A stretch of DNA of 64,000 nt, taken from the NCBI GenBank assembly GCA_020698575.1, contig CM036251.1:4494788-4558787 (forward strand), in the 5' to 3' direction. Source of the stretch: Bostrychus sinensis. Its lineage: Eukaryota > Chordata > Actinopteri > Gobiiformes > Eleotridae. Both the position numbers and the translations under genes were made by a program. Shown here piece after piece: positions 45,842 through 57,533 of the stretch (its first letter is position 1; each line of letters starts with the position of its first letter). The notes under the pieces are model-generated. The model saw only the letters and a program-made list of their open reading frames with translations. It ran no database searches and was not told the DNA's origin.

Positions 45842-47992
45842 TTTTATTATGTAAGCCAGGAGTCTAACCAGATGCTCAGGAGCCACCAGTGGCTCTCAAA
45901 CACTTTCCAAGTGGCTCCCAAAGGTTTTATGAATCCTACATAAGACATGAGGAGTTTTTTATCACTCAGGAAACCAACTTGTGTCTCTATGAAATCAAAT
46001 TCTTAGGTGCCTGCCCCCTTCGTGAACAAAACAATTATTCGCCAATTAGTCGTCAATCTAACAGTTGCCTGATGAGTCAGCTGTGGAGCATGTGCAGAGC
46101 AACTACAGCCTGCCTCAGTGTCGCGGGTTTGCGTCTGGACTCCAACACTTTACCAAATGTCTCTCCCTGCTCTACCCAATGATTTCTTGTCACTACTGCA
46201 CTGTTCACTGTCTAATAAAGCCTTAAAATGTCCAATAACTGCGACCCCTATGAAGATAAATAAATCAATGTCAGAAGCCATGAGTAGCTCTCTGCCATTT
46301 TTATTTTGTAAAAGTAGCTCCCAGGAGAAAAAAGGTTGTAGAGCCCTGTTGTAAGCTTCAGTGAACTGTACTGCAGCACTGCCCTTTTCCAAGACACCTA
46401 ATCAGTGATCTGTCTGCTGGCATCACGACGTAAAAACAGTTGAACAGACTCAGACTGCAGCCGTGTAAAGAAAGGTCTGACGTTTACTGAAGTATTTACA
46501 GAAACAGAAGCTTCAGGTGAAATGGCAGTGTTAAGGCTTTAGGTTCAACTCACAGACAAACTCTTACAAAGACAGAACAGGACTAAACATCATTTAAACA
46601 GGCGTCCTCCAGTCACATGACCTCAGTCACATGACCTCAGTCACATGACCTCAGTCACATGACCTCATGTCCACTTTCACTTATCGTCTCTCTACAGTAA
46701 TGAAAGAAAAAACAGATTTAACTTCACAGAAGTCGATCAGAAAAACATCCACAAGGCTCCTACACAGAAGATATTTGTAACCCATTACTTTAGACCAGTG
46801 GTTCTCAAACTGTGGTTCGTGTCCCACAGGTGGTACGCAGGAATCTCTGGGAGAAGCAGCTTAGTTCAAGTTTAGTCCAGTTTTTGTCCTGCTCTGGTTG
46901 AGGCTTTGATGAGTGGACCACTATTTAGTCCTGTTTTTTTTTTTTTTTTTTTTTTTTTCGCGTAATGGTTTTGAAGATTAGAGAACTTTTATTTTAAAAT
47001 TTTTTTTAAGATGGCATAGAAACTTTTTTAGATACCAACATATTTTACAGCTATCTTTCCCAAATGTTTTACCTCCTAACTAATGTAAAGTCACATGCTT
47101 TTATAAGACTCTGATAACAAATCAACCTTTGGTTGATTTCGGTCGATTAATTGCTGCACTGGGCAAAACTTTGGTCGACTACAGCCCTGTGCTTTAGACT
47201 AATGTTTGCATGGTTCTCTATGAATTTATATTTCAACTTTTTAGTTTAGTAGAATTAAATGCCTTTCTTAGGTTGCAGTATTTTATTGGCGACAGTCAAT
47301 CGACAGAGGCGACAGAGTTTTTAAGAATGTAAAAAAAGTAAATAAAAATATGTCCTCTCTTATATTTGTTTATAAGTTTGTTTAATGTCAAATTTGTGCT
47401 TTTTTCTGTCTCTGTTTCTCTTTTTTCTGCTGTTTTGTGGAGTGAGCAGTTGGAAGATGTCTTTTACTTGATTTAATTTAATGTAAGTGACTTGGACCAA
47501 AGGGTGGTAAAACTAGACAAACATTGTAAGGGCTGCTTTAGATACATTTATATGGCTATGGGGTACTCCATACTTTTTCATGCTTGGTAACTAATTATTC
47601 AGTTTTAAAAGCTGTGTAGGAGCCCTGAGTGAAGAATAAAGTCAAAGACAGAGGCAGTAAAAAGACTTCACACTCAGAAATATCTCGTGGCAAATGTCTC
47701 AACAAACAAACATCACAACACATCACAAATACTTTCTTCTCATAAAAGCTAAATCTCTGCAGAGGCGGGGAGTCATGAGTCTTATTTACTTACTCTTATT
47801 TATTTACTGCAGTAACTGTTCTGAAGTAACAGTACTCAAGTACTCGAGTACAGTTTTTGGCGTCTGTACCCACGTTTATACATCACCTCCATGTTGGGCT
47901 CAAAAGCTTCAAAAAGTGAAAAGATTTTGTTGTTTGTGTTTCTTGTTCTGACTTTATCATTTCATAAAGATGTCCTTTATTTACTTTATTTA
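45842..47992. other. Non-coding stretch
   Basis: No gene is recognised. It has a dispersed repeat around 45870-46370, four tandem GTCACATGAC units at 46610-46665, a T-run of about 29 at 46930, and a repeat segment at about 47040-47190 ending GGTCGACTACAGCCCTG, resembling a hAT terminus. Confidence 0.4.
46610..46665. promoter_or_regulatory. Four tandem 14-bp units with palindromic GTCACATGAC
   Basis: The unit CAGTCACATGACCT is repeated four times without change. Each contains the palindrome GTCACATGAC, which includes the E-box CACATG and the M-box-like TCACATGA bound by MITF/TFE-type bHLH-ZIP factors. It is about 5 kb from the 3' exon end of chst8 on the same strand-neutral motif. Regulatory function is only inferred. 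Confidence 0.45.
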
Positions 47993-48031
47993 TAATTTTA
48001 ATTTTAATTTTAATTTTAATTTTAATTTTAA
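47993..48031. repeat. (TTTTAA)n short tandem repeat
   Basis: Six copies of a 6-bp unit just before a dispersed repeat. Confidence 0.9.
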
Positions 48032-48310
48032 GGGGGGCACTGTTGCAGAGCAGTAAGTTCGATCCTTGGGTGGGTACAGTCTCTGTGTTACTGTGGGTTC
48101 TCTTCAGGTACTTGGTGCATGTGTGGGTGAATTGGTGACCCCTAGTGAGTGAATGTGGGAGTGAATGGTTGTCTTCCGTGTGTCTCTCTGTGTCGGCCCC
48201 AAGACTAACGGGCCCCTGTCCAAGGGGGTCCCCTGCCTATGGCCCAAAGTTACTGGGAGAGGCTCCATTACCTGTGACTTCTAATGGGAATGAGCAGAAG
48301 AAGATAAATT
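48032..48310 (+). repeat. Fish interspersed repeat, plus-oriented relative of 41000-41310
   Basis: It shares the GCCCAAAGTTACTGGGA segment and the end GGGAATGAGCAGAAGAAGAT with the reverse-oriented copy at 41000-41310. Confidence 0.6.
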
Positions 48311-50272
48311 CATTAATTTAAACAATTATTGATTGAAAAGTGTCTCATTATTTTATGTTTGTTTGTCTGATCACAGCAGAACTAAAACAGAAATGAGACG
48401 TTACTCCAAACAGTTACTGAGTACTGGAGTTGTTTTTTTACCTAATATTTGATTACTTAAAAAATGTAAAAGTAACTATTTGTACAACGACTTTTTACTT
48501 CTTCTTGAGTAATATTATTCTGAAGTAACAATACTTTTACTGGAGTACAAGTTTTCTTCCCACCTCTGCAAATGAGAGTTACTTACCTCACTGTGACAGG
48601 AAGCCTGGTTAAAGACCAGGGACGTACAGATTTAGGAGACGCTGCGGTGTATTTACTGTTCCATAAACGTATTAGCAAACTTCCATCGTAGGTAACGTTA
48701 TAAGGCTTTTGCTTCATTAATTGGCCTCGCCACAATAATCCACAACAGGTAAGGACTGAGCCTCGCTAAAGACACTCGACATGACGAAACATATAAAAGC
48801 AGACATTAAACATTAGATTAATTAGTTCAGTGCATATATAAAGTCCATTTGAAACTGCTGAGACCAAGTGCAGCATTTGACCTTCAGGCTTCAGTCCATG
48901 GAGTTTGTCCCATTAGAGAAGATGTGATGGGCTGGAACTGTGTGGCTGTATAAGAGAGAGGTTTGGAGAAGCAGACAGGAGCTGAAGCTAAAGAATCCTT
49001 GGTTTAGATGAGTTGAAGGAGGTTATGACAATTAAAATGGGATTAATCAATGTCTGTTCATTTAAAGGGGCTATATTCTGCAAAATCAACTTTCTCCCAT
49101 GTTATAATGTTGTTCCCTGGAGTTTCTGAGGCCTCAAAACGCTCAGTTGCACGAACCCCCGCCCACTCCAGGAAGCACTGACCAATCAACAAGCCCTCTA
49201 CATCCAGTCTGCTCTCATTCATTTATCCAAAAAACTGTGTACAGCTCTGTTTCCACTGATTCCTCACAAACATTTTACATTTTTAAGGAAGTGAAGTTCC
49301 TTTTATTCTTTAAATTATTTTCAAAAGACCGCAACACTCTGCCCTCTGCTGATCTCTTTACCAGTTTCTTTATGACACCAGTAGAGTCCTTATTAAAATG
49401 TTTTTGTTGAAAATTGACCACAGCACCATGACACTGGTGAACAACGCCACAAATGACCTGACGTCTTAAAGATGCAAAGGGCTTTAATTCAGTCATCAAT
49501 AAATGTGCAGTGCTTGAAAACTTTGGTACCTCTCGAACGTCACTCTAGTGAACACTGCATTGTTGCTGTCAATGCTTATTATTCAGCATAAAAAATAATT
49601 AACAATTTAAAATTAAATCCAAAAAGCTGTATTCAAAACTCTAAATATAACATTGCCCACACTGGTCATAGTCCAACCATGACTCAGAGGAACAGCGACA
49701 CACATGACTCCTGCAACAACTAAACACATTTCTTTTAAAACCAAAATTGTCCAGTTTAAACCTTTTTTTTTTTTTTACATCAAATTATTTTCCTATAAAG
49801 ATGACATCAGTTCCTCCAGGACATTTTCTGGAATGTACATTTGTGGCAAGTGTCATGGGGCAAGTCATATAGTTACCAAAAAAAAAAAAAAAAAGACAGC
49901 ATCCCCAATTTCTGTCATGTTGATGTCACTCATGGATCTGATTCTCTCAAACTTTTGACACTAAATAGAGAAAATGTAACTCTGTATAGAAAGGAACAAT
50001 ATATATCCGTAACATTACTCTTGAAATGTTACTGCGCATGTTCCCAGGTTTATCCGTGTAAATTATCACCTAAAAATCAGCTTGTCTCAAACGTAAGACA
50101 GCACAGTGGTTAGGATTCTTTGTTTTGCTCCTGTCTCCTTTTCCAAACCAACATCACTGCTACAAACCATCATCACTTTTATGGCAATCTGGAGTTTCCA
50201 AAGCACAGATCCAGGGTTTTAAAAGTTATAAAAACAAGTCAAGTTCATGATGTCCTCAGAGTCTAAAAGCTT
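48311..50272. other. Downstream flank of chst8
   Basis: It holds the dispersed repeat at 49064-49500 (inverse of 6190-6690) and two A/T homopolymer runs (49765, 49879). The 3' untranslated part of chst8 should start at 50272 and run leftwards; minus-strand AATAAA hexamers are frequent and I do not choose one. Confidence 0.45.
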
Positions 50273-51289
50273 TCAGTACAAGTCTTTAAAAGGTTTTGGA
50301 TAGTCAAACATGAGATAATCCATGTAGTAAAAGTCGTACACTTTCTGTCTCTCTGTGGCGTTGAGCTGAGCGAAATATTCCTGCGTTATTTTTGCTGAAG
50401 TCCTTTCGGCGAGCGGGTTTCTGTCTTTGAAATCCGGGAAGGTGAGGTTTTTGGGAGCGCCGATATTACGCAACAAGAAATTCGCCTCTTTTTCCAGATT
50501 TTCGAATTTCCCGATGAAGTTAAAGCGCATGAGACACGGGCTGCACATCTGGCTCACGGGCTCCCAGTGTATGTCCATGCCCACTGGCCTCCGGACGTCC
50601 AACAAGTACTGCACGAATTCGCGAAAAGTCACTCCGGCGCCCGTTCGAAGCGCGGCTCTCGAAGCATTAGCGCGATATTTCGAAATTATCGGACGTCCGA
50701 AGACAGGATGGTAATAGGAATTCGGGCTTTCGAACTTGTCCCGAAAGGCGGAGACCAGTCGCTCGAACGGCTCGCGCACAAACAAGATTTTGGTGTACGC
50801 GGAAAGCCGTTTGGCGATGCTAGCTCTGTCGTACGCCTCCAGCCGTCGCAGTTTGTTGCCGTAGTGCGCCTTGTCGTGTGGGATGTCCCGAGTGGAGCGC
50901 GCCTTGCCGTTGAGAACCATTAGCACGCGTTTCCAATTCGAACATCCGGATTTGGGGACTTCGCAGTACAGCAGGCGGTGGCGGTCTTCGACGTAAACGC
51001 GAGCCACTTGCCGTTGAGAAATCCGTCGTGAGGAGATCCCAGGTTGGTATCGGGAGCAGACGTCGTGGAGGAGTTTTCGGCGGGAGTCCTGGGCGCTGGA
51101 GAGAGCGCGGTCCTCCGGAGAGAAGGGGGCGCTGTAGGCAAAGGAGGCGGAGTAGGAGTGTTTGAGCAGAAGTTTGCGGTGGCGTTTGGTGACCGGGGGC
51201 TTGGGGCTGGGAGCAGAGTCGAACTGAAGAGGAGAAGAAGAGACGGAGGAGGAGGGGCTGGAGGAGGAGGTGTGGTCAGACACTGCATC
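50273..51289 (-). CDS. chst8: CHST8, GalNAc-4-O-sulfotransferase 1, terminal coding exon
   Basis: CHST8 transfers sulfate from PAPS to the 4-position of terminal beta-GalNAc on N-glycans, notably of pituitary hormones, in the Golgi lumen. The exon follows acceptor GTGTGTTTCAG and gives 338 codons before TGA. A Ser/Pro-rich stem (about 1-80) precedes YVEDRHRLLYCEVPKSGCSN; the 5'-phosphosulfate loop is VPKSGCSNWK (111-120) and the 3'-phosphate site is LFVREPFERLVSAFRDKF (169-186). YRANASRAALRTGAGV, RRPVGMDIHWE, CSPCL, YFAQL and the end YDFYYMDYLMF favour CHST8 over CHST9. The N-terminal membrane anchor is missing from this exon, as expected of a type II Golgi enzyme encoded over several exons. 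Same strand and order relative to kctd15 as in human 19q13. Confidence 0.93.
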   Translation of the reverse strand, partial: DAVSDHTSSSSPSSSVSSSPLQFDSAPSPKPPVTKRHRKLLLKHSYSASFAYSAPFSPEDRALSSAQDSRRKLLHDVCSRYQPGISSRRISQRQVARVYVEDRHRLLYCEVPKSGCSNWKRVLMVLNGKARSTRDIPHDKAHYGNKLRRLEAYDRASIAKRLSAYTKILFVREPFERLVSAFRDKFESPNSYYHPVFGRPIISKYRANASRAALRTGAGVTFREFVQYLLDVRRPVGMDIHWEPVSQMCSPCLMRFNFIGKFENLEKEANFLLRNIGAPKNLTFPDFKDRNPLAERTSAKITQEYFAQLNATERQKVYDFYYMDYLMFDYPKPFKDLY

Positions 51290-51484
51290 CTGAAACACAC
51301 AGAACATGGAGTATCTTTAAAATATCATCAAACTTTATTCCAGACACAGTCCATAGCATAAAAAGAGAAGAGACAAACAAATAAACAAACAAAGACATAG
51401 AAATACTTTAAAATCTTATTAAAATTTCTCAGAAAAACAAAACCATTTCTTGAACAAAACTAATAGTTAAAAGTTTTAACGGTA

Positions 51485-52271
51485 AATACATGGAATCTAT
51501 CACTGCTACTGCCACTACTACTACTTCAACTACTACAATAACAACTACCACCAATACTGCTACTACTACTACCATCAGTACTACTAGTGCTATGACTACC
51601 ACTACTTCTATTCTTGCTACTACTACTAATACTACTAATACTACTAATACTACTACTATCACTACAATTCTACTTCTGCTGCTTCTTCTACTACTTTTAC
51701 TAGCCTATCAGTACTACCACTGCTACTACTAACAGTACTACTGCTATTACTACTTTTTTTACTACAACTACAAGTGCCATTAGTATTCCTATTGCTACTA
51801 CTACTACCAGTTCTACTAGTGCTATGACTACTACTACTGCTATTGTACTATAACTACTCTTCTACTGCTACAAATATAGCTACTGCAGCTACTGCTACTA
51901 CTACTATTACTACCACTCCAACTACTACTGTTGCTGCTACGACTACTAGTACTGTCATTACTACTACAATCAATACTACTACAATGACTAATACTACTAT
52001 TCTAATTCTGGTGCTTCTTGTACTACACTGTATCACTACTACCTCTACTACTGCTGCTACTGCTAATACTACAACAACTACTGCTACAACCAAAGACACT
52101 ACCAATACTACTACTATTCTACTGCTGCTACTACTACAGCTACTACTTTTACTACTGCTACTACTACTACCTCTATTTAGCTGCTACCACTACTACTACT
52201 ATTGCTATTATTCTCCTACTGCCAACATTAAACTGCTACTAGTGCTACAGTTACTTCAACTAAAAATATTA
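51485..52271. repeat. Degenerate (ACT)n trinucleotide region
   Basis: About 0.8 kb where most bases fit ACT/GCT/ACC/ATT triplets, in the opposite strand sense to the AGT arrays at 36-38 kb. The MITE at 52272 marks its right edge. Confidence 0.9.
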
Positions 52272-52927
52272 TCGTATTTTCCGCACTATAAGGCGCATCA
52301 AATAATAATAACAATAATAATAATAATACATTTTATTTATAAAAAGCACTTTTCATCACACTCAAAGACGCTGATTATAAGGCACACCTTCAATGAATGG
52401 CCTATTTTAAAACTGTTTTCATATATAGGGCGCACTGCATTATAAGGCGCATCCACTAGATGGCGCTGCGCTAAAGGGAATGTCAATAAAACAGTCAGAT
52501 AAGTCAGTCAGTCAAACTTTATTAATAGAATACAAACCAGCGTTCTTACAACTCCCTTGTTGAAAACAATGTATTTCCAACTCCATTTGTCACAGTTCAA
52601 AGCTACATGAACAGCGTTCGAGCGCTCAGTTTTCTGTCCCCTCAATGTCGCAATTTTTCTACTGAGATGGAGCAAAGGCCGCGCCTCCTTGTTCTTTTGC
52701 GGCAGGATCCATAAACACGCCTATGGCACACATGAACAGCTGGGACTGGAATTCCCCTTTACCGTTTTTACCGCTGTCACTTCGGCGACGCCCCCTGAAT
52801 ACGGTAGCCATAATTAACCAACATTGATCCATATATAAGGCGCATCGGATTATAAGGCGCATCGGATTATAAGGCTTTTGAGAAAATTAAAGGCTTTTAG
52901 GTGCGCCTTATAGTGCGGAAAATACAG
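52272..52927. mobile_element. Tc1/mariner-like MITE, copy 3
   Basis: Ends TCGTATTTTCCGCACTATAA and GCGGAAAATACAG with TA outside (52270-52271 and 52928-52929). It contains an internal (AATAAT)n piece at 52300-52330 and a minus-strand frame of 67 codons (52862-52659) that is the same as in copy 4. It is inserted at the edge of a triplet-repeat region. Confidence 0.8.
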
Positions 52928-53074
52928 TATTAGAGCTATGACTAATTGCTCAAATTCTAATTTAGTTTATTTAGCTCTACTTGTAGTTTAGTTTTTTATT
53001 TAATTACCTTTGGCCAGACTGGTCTCTGATACACTTTGTGCTCTTGTGTGATACAACTGTGTGCTGCTGCTAAC

Positions 53075-53150
53075 TGTACTGATGCTGTTGCAACAATGCA
53101 ATTTCCCCACTGAGGGACTAATAAAGGTTTTCTTATTCTTATTCTTACTA
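53075..53150 (+). repeat. LINE 3' tail fragment
   Basis: TGCAATTTCCCCACTGAGGG, ACTAATAAAGG and then (TTATTC)n, a typical fish LINE 3' end; a minus-oriented relative is at 3778-3816. Confidence 0.6.
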
Positions 53151-53448
53151 CTGCTACCAATTTTGTACTATAACTACTTCTTCCACTCTTACCAATTTAA
53201 CTACTGCACCTACTTCTACTACTTATTTTTTCTTCCAAATGTATTATCTATTTATTTTCTGTCATTAACTAAGTCCAGATTATTATAAAATCCCTAAATA
53301 ACCCTGTACTTCCCTGTGTGCTGTGCTGCTGCCAGTGTCCAGCAGGTGGCAGTGTGTCCCCGTGTTTGTCTGTGCTCTGAAATGACCTTGTGCTGAGGAA
53401 GATGCTGTGTGTGAGAGATGAGTTTTGGCACAGAGTAGTTTGGCTCAC

Positions 53449-53489
53449 CTTCTCCAGCGGCCAACGGGGAGCCACCAGCGCCCGGGCCC
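53449..53489 (-). CDS. chst8: Probable chst8 upstream exon (41 nt)
   Basis: Acceptor TGTGTTTCTGCAG and donor AAG then GTGAGC enclose 41 bases. Read in the frame that joins the next exon in phase 0 they give (G)ARALVAPRWPLEK followed by DAVSDHTSS. The basic, Pro-containing sequence would fit the stem region of the sulfotransferase, but the stem is poorly conserved, so support is from splice sites and phase only. The anchor-encoding exon was not found between here and 64000. Confidence 0.5.
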
Positions 53490-54764
53490 CTGCAGAAACA
53501 CAGAGTTAGGACAGTCAGACAACAGATGGGACAGTTTAAAATCAATTACAGGGCTTTGCGACAGGGACAGAACTACTTTTAGGTTGGACAAAGTAACTGC
53601 AAAAACCTCTTAAATTTCCACACATGACAGATCTCGTTTGTTTCTTCTTCAGGCTGCTAAAGATGGGCAAAAAAGCAGCAAAAAACAAACTTTAAATGTC
53701 CCATAGTGAATGAATGTGAGCAAAACCTAATGGCAATGAGCAAAAGTAGATGAATAAATGAAAAATAAACATTTAAAATTCAGCGTTTTAGTTTAGTGGT
53801 TCATTTAAGGCACATTATTTTGCTCAGGGTAGCTCCAGGTTTTGTCTTGTGAAATTTTAGACCTTCTTAAGACTTTTTATTGCCACTTAGAGTGAAATTT
53901 AATACCAGCACCATCAAAAACAGAACAATAATCTGTATGAATTTAACACCAAAGAATTGTACTCCTCTCTGAAACTTGAGAGTTTTATTTTGAAAGCCTA
54001 ATAAAGATGAAAGAACTCCAGTGCTGCATTTAAAAAAAATCATGCTTTACAATAACATTTCTTCAGTAAATATATTTTGTTATTGTGGTGACTCCAATTT
54101 TAAGACTTAGAAGAACATAATTTAATACTCAGACACACACAGAAAGCTATTCACTCTCACATTTATTCACTATGGGACGTTTAGAGTCTTCAGTTTGGAC
54201 AAAGGTGGGAAGAAGAGACGAGTATTAGGCCATTCTTACACACTGCATGATTCTGATTCTTACACAGTTTTTTGCGTTCTCTGCCCAACCTTGGCTGGAT
54301 ATATTCGACAACCACTCGCTTTTGCAGACAGCATTATAAATATTTTTTGACCTGTCCTTTCACACTGTGACCCGAAGTGTGGGCTCAGTGCAGAGGTGGA
54401 AGAAGCGCTCAAATTCTCAAGTACTGCTAAAATTCTGTTCTGCAAGATAATAATACTCTAGTAGAAATAATAATAATAATGCATTAGTCTTATAAAGTGC
54501 TTTTCTAGACACTTTAAGGCACTTTACAGTCACAGTGGCTGCCGTTCTGTGCTTACGGCCGCTTCAGGTTAGTGGGCGAACACCTCTGTCGCCCCTAAAG
54601 TACTAAGCTCGACCAGTTTATGCTGTGAAGAGATTTTGTCAGTGTTTAATTTATAACTAGTTTGTGAAATAAATAATAACTCTGTAAGTTTCCCACTTAG
54701 CTTCATATAAAAATTAATTCCAGGTCACTGAGACAACCCAGCCATGAATCTGTGAGATTTGGGT
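53490..54764. other. Non-coding stretch
   Basis: No exon is recognised. It contains a repeat similar in words to 690-790 (TTAAGACTTTTTATTG, about 53830-54130) and a short piece of SINE tail (54465-54600, AAAGTGCTTTTCTAGACACT). Confidence 0.35.
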
Positions 54765-55209
54765 TAGGGCTGCACGATATGGACAAAAACATGCGATATT
54801 CGATAACTATGTTGAAAATTGCGATAACAATATTATTGCGATATTTGAAAATAGAGCCTACTTTTCGAACATAGTAAGTTAAATTCACTAAATTTCATAA
54901 AAATGTAAGTTCCTGTATTTACAAGTCAAAACAGCGACAAAATCAAAACTTAACACAGACTAAACCAGGAATAAAACAAGGCTAAGCTGTGACTAAATTC
55001 ATTAAATTACCACTAAAACTGGACTTTTTACACATTTTTATTTAGTCACAACACATGTTCTTTTAAGGCTCTGGTGGAAAATGATTCTTCAGTGTAAATC
55101 TCTGTCAGATGGAAGACCACAGCATTATTGCGATATATTTAGATTCTTACGATACTGCGTTTGCTGATATTGAGATAACGATAATTTTGCGATATATTGT
55201 GCAGCCCTA
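54765..55209 (+). mobile_element. hAT-like GCACGATAT element, copy f
   Basis: Ends TAGGGCTGCACGATAT and ATATTGTGCAGCCCTA, flanked by ATTTGGGT and GTTTGGGT, a 7 of 8 match as target duplication. It carries the internal ACTAAACCAGGAATAAAACA at about 54959. Confidence 0.82.
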
Positions 55210-57533
55210 GTTTGGGTTTATGATGCTATGGGTCCTGAGAAACCAACTCAGAGGTTTCCAAGCTCAAATGAAACGCCCCAAATCAGCCTGAAAAGCTCAA
55301 AACGGCAATAAAAAGATTTAGCAAATTTTTCTGCCATAGAACCTCGTAGAACAAAAATTCCAAATGCTTTATGTAGTTCTCCCCAAGCTCTATTTGCATG
55401 GATGGTTAAATAAAATTAAAGTTAGATACAGCTAAATAAAATAAAACACATAAAATACATAATCAGCATAAAGAAGAATAAGCATCTTTTAGTCTGATAA
55501 AGTGGCCTGGGAACACAAGCAGCAAGAAAAATGCTTTAAAATGCTTTTTTTAATGTGAAACCGTATCAGCCGATGTATTGGTTATTGGTATTTTAATTTT
55601 CTTTTTACTGCACAATATCGGTTTTGACATCTGCCTCAAAAAATCTGTATCGGCTTGAGCACAAAGCCTAGGAACTACTGATGGAAAAGTGAGGTTTTTT
55701 TCTTTTTTTTTTGTCACTGAGGTCATAAATACTTTAACTCAGTGCATTTTCATATAAAAAGACCTTAAACTTGTATTTTTTCTGTTTCATTACAATGCAT
55801 TGCAGCCCGTACTTCTGTTACAACTAATACTTCTGCTTTTACTACAGCTACTACTACTACTACTACTAAGTCTTGTACTCAGACATCAAACTTTACTTTC
55901 CTTCCGTTACAATGCAGCTTGTATAGTCTGCACTATCACTACTACTACTACAATTACTACTGCTTTTACTACTACTACTGCTGCTTCTATTTCCTTAAAG
56001 TCAGCCCTCAAACTTGTTTTTTCCATTTTGCTGCAGCCTGTAGAAGTTTGGGAGGAAGCGTGAGAATGTAAAGCAGGTCGGTGGTAGTGAATTTGAGAGC
56101 GTCAGTCATGCTCCGCTGGATAAATAAATCAAAGAAAACCAATCTTGTAGCTATTATCACACGGTGGGTCTGCGCGCTTCTTTTATCTGCTCTGGTCCTG
56201 GAGCGAATTTGTGTTTATGTTTGTGGAGGTACGGAGCTGCACCAGGACGACGGCAGAGAGAGGAGGAGGAGATGAGGTCTGGAGCTGCAGCGCTGTCTGA
56301 GATATAGGCTCTTTATGCAGAGGGACAGGGCTCTGTGTGAGAAATATACAAGGCTGCTTTAAATGTGTGGCTCCAGTGGAAGTTAGGATCATACTGGGAC
56401 TTACGGTAAATATTAAACTGCTTGAATAAATGTATAATGCACTAACAAAAAAGTCCCATTTGCATCTGCTTTCTCCTCCTTTCATCAGTTCCCTTCAGAG
56501 GAGTCCACAGTGAATCCTCTGCCTCCCACACTGCCTTTTTTTGGACCAATATAGGGAGGCTTTTCTTAACTTTATGAAAGAAATTCATTTAATATAGCTA
56601 TTGTTTTAGTAATGCTTATTAAAATGGAAACGTGTTAGAATGTGACAGTGAGAACAGTTAAAGATGAGTTTTTTGAGGAAACCAATAAGGCAATTAGAGG
56701 TTGACAGATTTTTAATTTTTTAGTCATTCTGCAATTGGATGATTTTTGCCAAATTTTAGTCAGGCACATGTCCAGGCAACCATGTGACTGAAGGACCCCA
56801 GCATCCCCAGCCATTTTGTCTCAGTTTGGGCTTAGTTGGGCTCTCAGTTCATAGGAAACATCTAAAATAGCTTTTTCTCAGCCTGAAAAGCTCAAAATGG
56901 AAAGATTTTGCTCGTTTCTCTGGAACAGAACCTTGTAAAACAAAAAAATCCAAATGCTTTTAGTAGCTGTTCACAAGCTCTGCCTGAGTTTGAGTGAGAT
57001 GGACTTATTGGTCTTCTCAAAAAATAAAACTCATCTTTAACTGTTCTCACTGCTCATATTTGTTTCTGTTTTGCATTACTAAAACGGCTATATTACTAAT
57101 TTCTTTCATAAATTTAAGAAAATCTGACCTTCATATTGGTCCAAAACATGGGCAGTGTTTATCGGCCATCTGCTGCTCTGAATTTTAAAAATCAGCATTA
57201 GCCATAGAAAAGCCATATTGTTCGACCTCTAATCTAAACTCTTTTAAATCCACCACAACTACAATCACGTTTCATCCAACTCATGGTTAACCTTGCCTCC
57301 AATATTCCCTTTCAAAACCAGAGTAAATCAGAAGGTTTGGGCCAAAAACTGCCCCATATAAAGGAAACAAACAGATCCTGAGACTACTATGACTACTCCT
57401 ACTATTGCTACTTATACTATTACCTACTACTACTACTGTTACCTGCAAATACTACTTCCCCCTACCATTACTAGTGCTACTATTACCTTTATAAGTGCTA
57501 GTTTGATTACTACTACTATTGCCAGTACTATTA
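55210..57533. other. Non-coding stretch
   Basis: It contains triplet repeats (ACT/CTG) at 55800-56000 and 57385-57530 and diverged repeat copies. Words such as GCCTGAAAAGCTCAAAA occur at both 55287 and 56880, indicating a duplicated interspersed element. No exon is recognised. Confidence 0.4.

Larger units (their letters stand above)
51290..53448. other. chst8 intron with (ACT)n repeats and a MITE
   Basis: Between the terminal exon and the probable upstream exon are degenerate (ACT)n/(TAC)n repeats (51485-52271), a MITE (52272-52927) and a LINE tail (53075-53150). Open frames with poly-Thr or poly-Val are artefacts. Confidence 0.65.

Noticed and set aside
32420..50272. An aquaporin (AQP4-like) gene between KCTD and CHST, as in human 18q11.2
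   Set aside because: No NPA-containing or multi-span membrane exon was seen in this interval.
50273..51289. Assignment of the sulfotransferase to CHST9
   Set aside because: VREPFERL, YRANASRAALRTGAGV, EFVQYLLD and the YDFYYMDYLMF..PF.DLY end follow CHST8.
50567..51361. Plus-strand and alternative minus-strand frames across the chst8 exon
   Set aside because: Shadows of the sulfotransferase frame in GC-rich coding sequence.
52659..52862. A 67-codon frame found again at 57841-58044
   Set aside because: Identity comes from two young copies of one MITE; it resembles no protein I know and includes the terminal-repeat region.
56081..56485. Frames of 64-100 codons near 56.1-56.5 kb as a chst8 anchor exon
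   Set aside because: No short N-terminus plus single hydrophobic anchor with a donor in the needed phase.
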